From NCBI GenBank assembly GCA_032622095.1, contig CP136069.1, forward strand, positions 32,646,194 to 32,710,193: a stretch of 64,000 nucleotides of DNA, written 5' to 3'. Of the stretch, positions 36,003-46,560 are shown piece after piece. Position numbers and translations under genes: made by a program. How positions within the stretch are numbered: the first letter of the stretch is position 1; every line of letters begins with the position of its first letter. The notes beneath the pieces were generated by a model. The model had not been told where the DNA came from and did not search any database. It saw only the letters and a program-made list of their open reading frames with translations. Source of the DNA: Siphonodentalium dalli. Lineage: Eukaryota; Mollusca; Scaphopoda; Gadilida; Siphonodentaliidae.

Positions 36003-37105
36003 TGTCAAATTGAATGGGAAATCTTTAAGCAATTATAATTACAGGCTCTTTGAAATATTCGAAAATTGATATAATAAACTTAATTTATTTATTTCTAACG
36101 TAACTGATCAGAGTATGATCAGACTAACAGTTTGTTTGGTATATTTCTCTGTAATCGATGCCTGCTTTTGTGGGACAATATTATCCATTTAGCCGGACAG
36201 CTATATTCTCTTTCCAAACGAATCAGCTAGTATTTAGTACCGCAGTCCATAACAAATCGATCAACCGCAGTCATTTTTACCATAGTTTGATAGTTAATAG
36301 CGATACAATGCATGGATTGATTATTCAAGATCATTACAGCCCTAGTATACAATATCAGCTGGTACTAGTACATGTACATTTAAAATTCATGTTTGCATGA
36401 GAATGTTCAATAGTTTTGTTTGTCGATATGTTATTGAACTGCCAATATACTTTTAAGAAGAAAATGTGGGCGCTGTAAGACAGCACTGTTTGTAACAGCG
36501 GTGTTGTCGATTAATCTAAATACCGTAAATACTATGAGGCATTGCAGCGGTCGGCGGCATTGTAATACCGGTGGTCAATCTTGTTGCTGGGGTGGGGTAA
36601 TTTAATTAGGACAAATTTTAAAAATATAACGGTACTTTTTTGTTAACTGCATCTTTGGCAAGTCTTTGCCCGAACAGCATCATAGCAATTCAGCAGGACC
36701 CAACCGCATAACACATTAGCAGGACCACTTGAACAGGGGTGTATTTACAGTGTCAAATCGAATGGGCATCTTTTAACAATAATTTTGAACAATTTCCTAG
36801 AAGTGTTCGAAAATTGAGAACTGAATTTATATTTTTTATTATGAGGTTTCGATTGGAAAATTTCTAACTCAGCTTAACAGGGTTAACGGACTACCAGTAT
36901 GTTTGGTATATTTTTCTGTAATCGACTCCTGCTGAGGTGGGGAAATATCATCCATTGTCGGACAGCTATATTCTCTTTCCCAACAAAGTCCATAGAGCAT
37001 ACATGGAAAATTGCAGCTATGCTTAAATTGATCAACTCGCCTTTAAAGGTTGACCACCGGGTATTACCGCAGTATCCAAGCGTGTTCATGCGATCAACCG
37101 CAGTC
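36003..37105. repeat. Tandem duplication with period about 750 bp
   Basis: Blocks 36003-36270 and 36751-37105 share GTTTGGTATATTT, CTGTAATCGA, GGACAGCTATATTCTCTTTCC and GATCAACCGCAGTCA in the same order. They are clearly diverged. ACCGCAGT words also occur at 32.2, 37.3 and 38.7 kb. No coding is seen. Confidence 0.7.
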
Positions 37106-37409
37106 AGATATACCGCCACAGACCGTGGTCCACCTCACAGTTGTGGTCAGGCTGTACTTTTCATGCGATGTTTATATGAATTTTTTTTAAAGTTGACATT
37201 GTAACCACACCAGAGAATTTTTTTTATTGTTTCAAAATGTCTAGATAGAATTCAGAATTTTTGTGGTAAAAAACAATTAACTTGGTTATCACAGTTAACA
37301 AATATTACTGTGGTAAGATTACCAGCGGATACCGCATGTCAACAGGGACTGCATGCACTAATTAATTATCTGGTTTAACATGTTTAAAACTGGATACAGT
37401 TCATTTTAA

Positions 37410-38275
37410 AGGTACTCAATCTAGTTCGATGATCCCCATATAATCAGATTCCAACAACAACAAATTTAGAAATGCTGACCACTGTCAACTATAGTATAAA
37501 ATTGCCCAACATGTGTTATTTATCAACATGTTGTTCTAAAAAATTTGGCCTTATTATCAACAGAAAGCCTCTTGATTTTAGAGTTATCGATCTTCATCTG
37601 AAATTTGGTCTGAGACCGTCGACTCGTCGACTGTTTTCTGGGCCACAATTAATTCTTGATCGTATAAATAGTATATTTCAAAAATTGATATCCATTAACT
37701 CTGAGCTTTGATAGGTGGGTTCCTCGACACGGACCAAATATGCTTTAACCTTCAAGTCCAAATAAATAGTAATTGAAGGGGCCCTTAATCGGATTATGCA
37801 TCTTTAAATTCAAATACAGTTTAAAGATGCATAATCCGATTAAGTGCTCTTCAATTACTATTTTACATGTATATGGATTCCGAGGTAAAAAATATTTGAA
37901 TCAAGTCGAGGAACCCACCTACATGTATCAAAGCTCAGAATTATTAGATATTGATTTTTGAAATCTTAATAATTTTCACAATCGAGACTTATCAGTGGCC
38001 CAGAAAAATTTCATGAGGCGACAGTCTCAGACCAAATTGGGGATGAAGATGGATAACTCTAAAATCAAGAGGCTTTGTGTTGATAATAAGGCCAAACTTC
38101 ATCGAACAACATGTTGATAAATATCACGTATCGGGCAATTTTATACTATACATGTAGTTGACAGTGGTTAGCATTATTTTTGGGCAACTAATCGATTCTG
38201 ATAACTGAAGCAGCATTTGTTTAAATGTTGTTGGAATCTGATTATATGGGGACATTCAAATCTGATTGAGCACCT
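37410..38275. mobile_element. 866-bp whole-length palindrome flanked by TTAA
   Basis: The termini AGGTACTCAATC and GATTGAGCACCT are inverted repeats, and TTAA stands on both sides (37406-37409, 38276-38279). Almost the entire length folds on itself around 37812, where GCATCTTTAAA faces TTTAAAGATGC. Paired words include GGTTCCTCGAC with GTCGAGGAACC and GATTTTAGAGTTATC with GATAACTCTAAAATC. It belongs to the same family as 47379-47805. TTAA targets are used by piggyBac-type elements; the class remains an inference because no transposase is present. Confidence 0.8.
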
Positions 38276-38804
38276 TTAATAGTTAGCTATGAGTTAATAC
38301 ACATAATAGGCATTTAAACTTTTGAAATTGCAGATTTTGCTCAAGTTTACACATTCCCATCTTAAAAAATTACTTGATTTCCTGTATCACAATACACATG
38401 ATATGATATGTGTATCATTGATAGTGTATCCCAATACAATGAATCATTACGTCCCACACAAAATGGGAACTGCAGTTATCTCTCATTGATTTTAACTCAA
38501 TGAAATGTCTTGTTTGGTTCAGAATTTCATTCAAAAACAATTTTTGTAAAATTTTTGTAAAATTCCACGATTTACTTGATATAAATTAAGGGGACAATTG
38601 TTTTTATTTTTTCCCCTCCTGCATCTACTTTTTTTCTCCCCACATGTTCGTATACCAGACTTAAAAATTGGTGTCGCCTTAGTCAACTATGAAAAACCCA
38701 AGCCATTTCAACACTAATGCAGTATCCGCTGGTATTAAATCTTACTGCAGTAATATTTTTGTTAACCGCTGTAACCAAGTGAATTACCGCAGTGTTTCAA
38801 CCGT

Positions 38805-39870
38805 TGTCCGAGTGTTCGTTACTAGTAGTCCGATGGGTTCGATTGTCAAGAAGTTCAATAGGTTGAGGGTTCAATAGTCCAAAGGTTCAGTGGTACCCGG
38901 GTTGAGAGTATCAATTACTGTCGTACAAAGTTATTTACTTAAGACATAACATGTATTGTCGATATACATGTACATGTACACAATGCATGTTTTATCCAAT
39001 TGATATTTTATGAATATACCTACTCACAACTTCACTAGCCCCAGGAGAAAAATACAATAATACCAATATAGACTATACCAGTGACTGGTATAGTCTATAT
39101 TGGTATTTCAGTTTTTTTCCCAGGGGCCTGGGCATGTAGATGTACTGATAGATGCTTCGGGGAAGATATTTTGTGTATAATTGGGTGTCTCCTACTAGTA
39201 TGTTACCTGCATGTAACTGTCGCTATAAACTGGGCATGAATATTACAACTTGGGAGACTATTATTATTGCGGCCTCCCATTGTAAATGGGGGCCTCTTGG
39301 ACCGTCTTGGTACATTTACGTGTACTGGTACAGGTGTGTAGTCCTTCATTGCAATTTGGATGAAAACAAAAAAATCGGCAAGTCGATACAATTTGAACAA
39401 TTTGAATGACATTTACTAGTAAATCAGAAAAATAACTTGGACCAACTCCTGAGGTCACATAACCATGAACTCAATCATGTACAGTGCGTTAGTCAGAGTG
39501 TTCATTACTAGTAGTTCTATTATCAGGAAGTTCAATAGTTTGAGGGTTCAAATGGTCCAACGGTTCAATTCATGGTACCCGGGTTTGACAGAATTGATTG
39601 TGTTTTACAACACATTAATTTTAGTTATATACATGTATGGTAATAGTATTACCCTCATACAAAATAAATTACTCATGACATAACATGTATTGCCCATAAA
39701 AATGTACACAAATTAATGCAATATTTATGCAATTGATAGTTTGTGCATACATGTACTGATGCTTTGGGGAAGCAATTTTGTGTGTAAATGGGTGTCTATA
39801 ATTATACCTGACATGGCTGCCTCGCTATAAACTGGGCATGAAGATTACAAATTTTGAGACAATATAAACT
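38805..39870. repeat. Tandem duplication with period about 670 bp
   Basis: 38810-39260 and 39480-39870 share TTCATTACTAGTAGT-like, GGTACCCGGGTT, CATAACATGTATTG and GCTATAAACTGGGCATGAA in the same order. One copy carries a hairpin insert (39040-39125) that the other lacks. Confidence 0.7.
39040..39125. repeat. Perfect-core hairpin
   Basis: AATACCAATATAGACTATAC pairs exactly with its complement to the right (39058-39107). Outer CCCCAGGAGAAAAA and TTTTTTTCCCAGGGG also pair. It is absent from the sister copy of the surrounding duplication, so it is a later insertion. Confidence 0.85.
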
Positions 39871-39908
39871 GTATAATAACCAAACAGTGGGACTATTAAA
39901 CACCCAGG

Positions 39909-39998
39909 GTCTTCACTCCATACCCGCTACTGGGTAAACAAACAACAACTAAGAGCATTAAGCTTTAAGTGCTACGCTAGGCGGTCGGACCTAGATAG
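39909..39998. repeat. 90-bp segment whose second copy is split by a TTAA element
   Basis: The segment starts GTCTTCACTCCATACCCGCT and ends GGTCGGACCTAGATAG. The same segment occurs at 40638-40693 joined to 41192-41225, interrupted by the 494-bp element. This copy shows the unfilled target, AAGCTTTAAGTGC. Confidence 0.9.
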
Positions 39999-40360
39999 CG
40001 TTTATTATGAAATAATAAAATCGCTCTGATGAATATATGTGCGCTATATATTCATGCAGACTATCTCAATATATTTGAAGCGATGAAAATGGATCGAAAC
40101 TATGCGGATTGAAAAAATATAATATGTATTATAGCGCACATTCTATCTTGGCTCAACAGAATCAGTCACCCTTCTCAGACTGGGAAGCCTTACAGGAAAA
40201 ACCAGACCCCTCACTTTATCATTATATCTTTTTTATGTGTTGGTCTGGAAACCTGTATCCGAAAAATGCTCAATATACCGGTCTCAGGGATAAAAACGTC
40301 GGATTCGTTTTCTTAGTCGTCATCCGATGAACAAACAAGATAGTATCTCACGTTTTTAAA

Positions 40361-40637
40361 AAGAACTATTTTCTTAAGAAAACCAAACAAACAGGTACAG
40401 AAAACTGTGTCCGACCGCGACGACAACTGGCACTAGATTGACCATTCACGCTTTTAGCGCATACCTGCTCACTCAATGACAATCATACATAACACCAGCG
40501 ACTGAGTACCAATCACACATATCGATAATCACTGACCAGACAATATTCACGCGACAAAGCGTTCTTTACCCATTAACTCTGCATATGCCGTGAAGACAGT
40601 AATTTTCCTCTATACTCCGTAACGCGGAAAATATTAT
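40361..40637. repeat. 277-bp repeat, near-identical to 45492-45768
   Basis: Both copies are 277 bp, in the same orientation and about 5.1 kb apart; I noticed one clear mismatch (CTCCGTAACG versus CTCTGTAACG). The sequence opens AAGAACTATTTTCTTAAG. Such identity in decayed surroundings means a very recent copy event. No terminal repeats or coding are visible. Confidence 0.9.
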
Positions 40638-40697
40638 GTCTTCACTCCATACCCGCTACTGGGTAAACAAACAACAACTAAGAGCATTAAGCTGTAA

Positions 40698-41191
40698 AGG
40701 TACGGTTGGCCTTAGTTGTCGAAAATATTCATATTTGTTCAAATCACCGTAAACAGAAAAACATTAAAACGCATACAGTTTCGTTCATATATACCATGAC
40801 CATCGCGTAAACAGCATGTTATAATAAAGACCTACTATGTTTTACCTAAGCAAGAGCCTGATTGTGTTACTGAAGACAGAACAATGCTACTGGCTAATCA
40901 CACACAAATGGCATAAACGCTCTTTATTAGTTCCATATCAGGTATTCACCAACAAAGAACGCTCTTTATGTTTACCATCATAATATAAACAAACACCAGA
41001 AAAGTAACTTTTTATGCTTTTGTTTACATAACAATGGTCAAACATTTGACAATAACATACTGTTTATGCGATATTTCTTATATGTATACGGACAAAGTAT
41101 GTCTACAGTTTGATGTTCTTTCTGTTTGTGGCGGTTTTTGACGGGTGGAAATATTTTCACAGGATACCCACCGCCAAGGCCAACCGTAGCT
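40698..41191. mobile_element. 494-bp MITE with (T/G)TAA target duplication
   Basis: The ends AGGTACGGTTGGCC and GGCCAACCGTAGCT are inverted repeats. The left flank is GTAA (40694-40697) and the right flank TTAA (41192-41195). The empty site at 39961-39972 reads AGCTTTAAGTGC, so the original target was TTAA or TAA, and one base has since mutated. Inner words GGCGGTGGGTAT and AAACAGAAAGAACAT relate it to the arms at 29983 and 34340. No transposase is present. Confidence 0.85.
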
Positions 41192-41389
41192 TTAAGTGCT
41201 ACGCTAGGCGGTCGGACCTAGATAGATTACAAAAAGAACGGGCTGCAAGGCCAATCATTATAGCCATGATATAGTTTCGATCCCAGAAATTTTAACTATA
41301 AATATATATAGTACTTATATATCGACATGTATATATATGATCAACACATTTCCGCATATCGCCATCAAAAATATATATATCATAAATTT

Positions 41390-42920
41390 ATCATAAATGC
41401 TCAATTTTGGATAATGCAAGTCTTGATTCTATCGAATCACGGACGTAACCGCCCTTTGCACTCTCAGTGCGCCATCGACCATGCCTCTTGAACATATGGT
41501 CGTTTCATCTGCATTTGCAACCGCGGTTTCCCCGCCTGCTCGTAAAGAGTGAATACCAATATTTAAACTGTACTGCCAATATATATAGCATAGCATAAAC
41601 GAGAAACATTTCATTCATTCCATTCCACATGTGTAACTAAATATTGTATTTAGTATGATGAGCTTTAAATAAACCACAATTAAAAACAAATGGCGGAAGA
41701 TAACTTCCTCGGACCACAAATTCCGTACCAATGATAGATATTTGGAAATGAGCAAATAAGGACAAACACTTGTATCCATTTGCTGAAAGCAAAAATTTAT
41801 CCCCGTCTCCCAAATAATAGTTCTACTTTGAAATACCTATATTGGGTTCGGAAAATTACACATATTGTGATATCGAATCCCACACACTACCGCCTCGACT
41901 GAGCTCTATATATGTGGCTCAATTTTCAACATGTGCATACGATAAATATATGCACTGAACTAAATGACAAGGCATTACAACCTTGAACCTGAATGAACAC
42001 TTTCCAACGCCTGAATGTTTATGCACATTCCTCACAGTGTTTTTGCTTCTATCAGAACATATCATGTCCACCGACGACCCGGCCAAGCACATTAGCTCAT
42101 CCGAAGAAGAAGAAGTATTGCCTCTGCAAATCTTCAAAAACTAAACACCTTAAGTCATCAGCTGAAACAAAATACATGTAAATATATAAACACCTCTCTT
42201 AATTAAATAAAAAATATTCAAAGCAACAAATGCAGATACGGATTTTATGAAAAAGTTCAGATATTGGCACTTTCTCAAGAATATTAACCAAAAATATATG
42301 GCTTTTGACAAAATGTTTGAACTCGCCATCTCTATTTGCAAGTTTTGGCCAAAAAACCGAAGAATCCCATAATGGGACCACCAAAGAATCGTAGGATTGT
42401 TCATTTTCCACTATTTGTAAAACTCTTGTATATTATACTTGGTAATTTATTATACCCCTCCAACTGTGCATATATGCATCAGTGCCAATCGGATTATGTG
42501 CAGAAATGCATCAATGCCAATCAAATTATCATATATAGATCAATATATTTCCCATTTCTTTTCCAGATGATGGAAAGTCTCAGTACTGACACTCAAAGTG
42601 TCTGTGACTTTAGCTTTGCTAAGAGCATCAGCTTTCGAAATTTGATCCCGTGGAATCCAAGCTAGTTTGAGATTATTATCAAACAGCGTGCACATGCGTT
42701 CTATGTATGAATAAATTATGTACAAACCATTACTCTGATCCCCGACAGCATTTTGTATATCAGATTTAGATAGTCAGTTTTTAAAAGCACCTTCGTACCT
42801 TTTAAATTATAGGCGCGAAAAATTCTAAAGCACGAAAGCACGCTTTAATGCCTCGGGCTCTCTCTACGTTAAACTCATCAATGCCACATGTCACATGGCT
42901 GCCATCAAGGCGTTATTATT
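41390..42920 (-). pseudogene. Decayed DIRS-like retroelement (RNase H and tyrosine recombinase)
   Basis: On the minus strand, from high to low coordinates, the pieces are an RNase H-like tail (LAWIPRDQISKADALSK, about 42610-42660), then VPLWDSSVFWPKL (about 42340-42390). Next comes a tyrosine-recombinase C-terminal part: GIHSLRAGG (H-x-x-R catalytic motif) and, after a frameshift, FKRHGRWRTESAK and GGYVRDS with the Tyr nucleophile (about 41425-41550). The RT-RNase H then recombinase order is that of DIRS/Ngaro-type elements, which integrate by recombinase rather than integrase. The RT core is missing and several frames are broken, so it is a relic. Confidence 0.75.
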
Positions 42921-43163
42921 ATTTTCATTTAATTTTGCATTCAAATATTAGCAATATTCCATATAAATGTATATGCGATTCAATTATGTATATGATCCGC
43001 AAATTATTCTCAGCTCACAATGAGCTTCGCATAATGAACAATAATCAGCAAATATTTGTAGACAAGACTACCCCTTGCCCATGCAGCTTCCCTGAAGCTA
43101 TGTGTATACACACTGCATTCTACTAATATCATATATACATGCGTATCTATATATTATAGTTCA

Positions 43164-43369
43164 CTATTTTCCGAATGGAAAGTAAGCTGTGGTGGCTCTG
43201 TCAATTAAACGACCACTGAAAAACTCAGCTTCGGCTTCTTGAGAGCCATCTGACCTCGATAAAAAATCGAACTGGCATTCAAATTCCATGCCTGGCTGAA
43301 TAGCCCCGAACTGTTCAAAAGTTCGACCGTCATCAACAGACGTCATAACCGAATGGAAGCATTCGACAT
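43164..43369 (-). CDS. Unrecognised gene, candidate last exon
   Basis: Minus-strand exon with acceptor TTTCGATTCAG and stop TAG at 43164-43166; two bases precede the first full codon. It encodes VECFHSVMTSVDDGRTFEQF, then QPGMEFECQFDFLS, EAEAEFFSGRLIDR and TAYFPFGK. The acidic, balanced composition is unlike the surrounding non-coding DNA. Decayed copies of its 5' part to the right differ largely at synonymous positions, which argues that it was under coding constraint. The phase joins an internal donor at 44443 of the exon above. No family is recognised. Confidence 0.5.
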
Positions 43370-44145
43370 CTGAATCGAAAGATTCATTAATTATAAAATA
43401 AGCTTAAATGAGCTCGTACCCGGAACCGGTGCGTTACAGACACATAATGAACACATACGTCATCGCCGAATAGAAGAATTCGACATCTGAATCGAAAGTT
43501 TCATTATAAAATAAGCGCAAATGAGCAACACAAAATGAACACCCGCTTTTGATAAACTGTTAGTTTCATTTCATCAAATGATCTTTCCAAAAATATTAAT
43601 TCAGTCAAACCTCTTATTTCAACAACATCATCCAAATGCCATCAACACTTTATTGTTGTATGTAAAACTTTGTGTGAAAACATATCTCTCGAACGTTCGA
43701 CCGTCGTCAACAGACGTAAAAACCGAATGGAAGAATTCGACATCGGAATCGAAAGATTCATTAATTATAAAATAAGCTTAAATGAGCTCGTATCTGGAAC
43801 CGGGTGCGTTACAGAACACATAATGAACACATACGCCATCACCGAATAGAAGAATTCGACATCTGAATCCAAAGGTTCATTATAAAATAAGCGTAAATGA
43901 GCAACACAAAATGAACACCCGCTTTTGATAAACTGTGTTAGTTACATTTCATCAAATGATCTTTCAAAAAATATTAATTCAGTCAAACCTCTTATTTCAT
44001 CAACATCATCCAAATGCCATCAACCCTTTATTGTTGTATGTAACACTTTGTGTGTAAACAGATCTTTCTGTCAAACAATATCTGAGTTGACAGTATTTTG
44101 CCAACCAAACTGGTCAAGAATTCGACATCTGAATCAAAAGATTCG
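43370..44145. repeat. Tandem duplications carrying copies of the exon start
   Basis: A unit of about 373 bp is repeated (43321-43693 and 43694-44060). The exon-start word (rendering as SFDSDVEF) occurs near 43490, 43748, 43865 and 44130 besides the working copy at 43369. One copy has lost its AG acceptor (TTCCG in place of TTCAG). These are exon remnants or potential alternative acceptors. Confidence 0.75.
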
Positions 44146-44372
44146 AAAGTAACTCACGTTTACTTTAACGTTTCTCTGACCAAATTTTTATTTACAAATG
44201 TACATGTAACAACGGATTAAAGCTATTATGAATGCTTTCATTCCTTTCATCGGATATTATGATAACTCCGCATTGCATGTCCCAGTATAAGTAAAATCGG
44301 AACATTTAATTATAGCATGCATGGTTCCAAATCGCTTTATATTTTCAGCAATGATGAAGCCACAATTTCAAG

Positions 44373-44521
44373 TTATAAATTAGACTTTAGCGTCTGTGTG
44401 AACTCCTGTTCTTCACAATTCGAACAACCCGCGATTCCGTCACCAAAAACAATATCTATACTGGTCGATTGATCCTCGCGTATCGTAAGTACTTCGATTT
44501 CCATCATTACTTTGGTAGATA
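44373..44521 (-). CDS. Unrecognised gene, third exon of the cluster (alternative end)
   Basis: Acceptor GTCGGTTTAG, phase 2 in. It encodes STKVMMEIEVLTIREDQSTS and IDIVFGD, then GIAGCSNCEEQEF, ending at TAA 44373-44375. If an internal donor (TTTTTG followed by GTGACG at 44443) is used, the exon is 44444-44521 and leaves one base, fitting the exon at 43369. The cluster may therefore have two possible 3' ends. The intron to the previous exon would be only 55 bp. No known domain; the paired cysteines in CSNC are notable. Confidence 0.45.
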
Positions 44522-44576
44522 CTAAACCGACTGAACGTAACACATATGTTACAACATTATATAAACAGTATTTAAC

Positions 44577-44650
44577 CCTTGAAGTACACAGTATCTAACT
44601 CCAGAAAGTTGATACCATCTAAATCCACGATATTTCCACTGAGACTAGCT
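44577..44650 (-). CDS. Unrecognised gene, second exon of the cluster
   Basis: Strong acceptor TAATTTGCAG; donor AAGG followed by GTTAAA. The 74 bp encode ASLSGNIVDLDGINFLELDT then VYFK, with one base on each side. Phase agrees with both neighbours. Such a balanced peptide with correct borders is unlikely by chance in AT-rich DNA, but no homologue comes to mind. Confidence 0.5.
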
Positions 44651-44842
44651 CTGCAAATTATAAATGATGATTATGCCACGCGTGTATACAATTGTCCTTT
44701 TTTATACATAGACAAGACAAGATGATAGGAACATCTTCATATTTACAATAATTCTTGAAAACATGATGATTGCTATGATAACAACCTAATACAAGTCATT
44801 TCTTGCCATTACGATGTTTTGCAATTGTTAAAGATTTACTAC

Positions 44843-44900
44843 CTTTGGAGTATTGCACAATTCAGAAATACCACCTTTCTCTGAGGTTTTTCAATTTCTT
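44843..44900 (-). CDS. Unrecognised gene, first visible exon of the cluster
   Basis: Acceptor AATTTGTTTCAG and donor CCAAAG followed by GTAGTA bound a 58-bp exon (two bases, 18 codons, two bases). It encodes EIEKPQRKVVFLNCAILQ. A 192-bp intron separates it from the next exon. The upstream partner may be 45205-45335. Small size lowers confidence on its own; the phase chain of four exons is the main support. Confidence 0.42.
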
Positions 44901-45204
44901 CTGAAACAAATTCCGAATTGTCCAAAGCGCGGACTTATTATTTTTAAGACTCATGCACTCAGGTTCTGACAAATTGGATAACATTGTCATTTCGTATGAT
45001 AGATAACATTCAAATATGCCAAAGGCTGTTATGAACCAATTTCTCGTCGGTCGTGACCGATTTAATTCCCAAGATCATAGAACGAAAATCGTTCGATTCT
45101 AGAGAAATTATAGTTTCTAAAAATACTTATCTGTGTAACTGAAGAGATGGCTATTACTAAGATAAGACAGCCCGACAAGGATCAGCCTTTTCCACAGGCA
45201 AAAC

Positions 45205-45335
45205 CTTGCCCTTCATGCCATGTCCCCTCACTTCCGATCCCAAAATTATGGATATTTGACAGCTGGTGTAACATCTTCTTCAGGGTCCAAAACGTCTCGA
45301 AATCCAACACCTTATATCCCCTTGCAAACATTGAT
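45205..45335 (-). CDS. Possible upstream exon of the 43-45 kb gene
   Basis: The minus frame encodes GYKVLDFETFWTLKKMLHQL and GSEGTWHEGQ, reaching a donor-like CAAG followed by GTTTTG whose phase fits the exon at 44900. The donor is weak and the acceptor not fixed. The frame 45147-45473 on the plus strand overlaps it and is the competing reading. It could also be transposon-derived. Confidence 0.25.
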
Positions 45336-45491
45336 CATTGGTGCATGTTTGTTAAAAGTATCAGCTTTGTAATGGTCCAGCTCCGAATTTATTACATAAT
45401 GTGTCCCGTTACATTCTTATGTTTATTTTCGCTGAAGGTTTGTCCATTTTTCCTCAAGCTATATATACGCTGAACAGATAAAGCGTCTGAG

Positions 45492-45768
45492 AAGAACTAT
45501 TTTCTTAAGAAAACCAAACAAACAGGTACAGAAAACTGTGTCCGACCGCGACGACAACTGGCACTAGATTGACCATTCACGCTTTTAGCGCATACCTGCT
45601 CACTCAATGACAATCATACATAACACCAGCGACTGAGTACCAATCACACATATCGATAATCACTGACCAGACAATATTCACGCGACAAAGCGTTCTTTAC
45701 CCATTAACTCTGCATATGCCGTGAAGACAGTAATTTTCCTCTATACTCTGTAACGCGGAAAATATTAT
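45492..45768. repeat. Second copy of the 277-bp repeat
   Basis: See the copy at 40361-40637. The flanks of the two copies are unrelated, so only these 277 bp moved or were duplicated. Confidence 0.9.
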
Positions 45769-45959
45769 TTATCAGACTCTCGGACTAATGCACAGTACTC
45801 AAATGATTTCCGGTTGGATCTCACATATTTAAAGATAAAAAAATTGGTAGGTGAATCAGCTACATGTGCAGGTACATGTACTTGTAAATGAAGTAAATTG
45901 AAAACATTTAAGTACAATTTTCAGGCGGTACGCATGATACACACCCCTCTGCTAATTTG

Positions 45960-46560
45960 GTAGTCGGGATTCATTTGCACAGTTTAACCGGTATTCAGGA
46001 TTCAACAAAAAGGCCGGTTCGCAGATTTTCTGGCACAAAATTAATTTTGTTTAACTATTTACCAGCCCAAATGTCATCTATGATGTAATTCAGTCTATTA
46101 TCTATAGTATATGTAGAAGTTATGGATACACCTTCAGCAAATACTAGTACATGTATATGAAAAATATATTATTAGTTTAATATTAGCTTTCATTCAATAT
46201 TTTCTTACTTGTAACTGGTACGCATGGTTCAACCTTTTACATTAACTGGTATTGAGGGGGCGGGGTGGCGACCCCTTCCAGACTGGTCTATTCAATTGTG
46301 ATTGGCCTTTATGCGGGTGTTATCCCCGTACCACCCATGAATACTGAACACCAGTTAACAGTGTTCTCACATTTGCGCTGGAATAGTATCCAAAACATCA
46401 ACATATCAAGAGTTATTACACTGAATTAGATAAAAAATATATCACTTGGGTCTGTTTGGGCTGGAAAATACTCAAAATTTAATTTTGTGCTATAATATCT
46501 GCATACCAGCCTTTTTGCTGAATCCTGAATGCCGGTTATATGGCCGTGTGAAATCCTAGT
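45960..46560. repeat. Inverted-repeat element with about 110-180-bp arms
   Basis: GGTATTCAGGATTCAACAAA (left) pairs with TTTGCTGAATCCTGAATGCC (right). Inward, GCACAAAATTAATTTTG pairs with AAATTTAATTTTGTGC, and ACCAGCCCAAA with TTTGGGCTGG. Arms are diverged. No coding or target duplication was seen. Confidence 0.8.
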
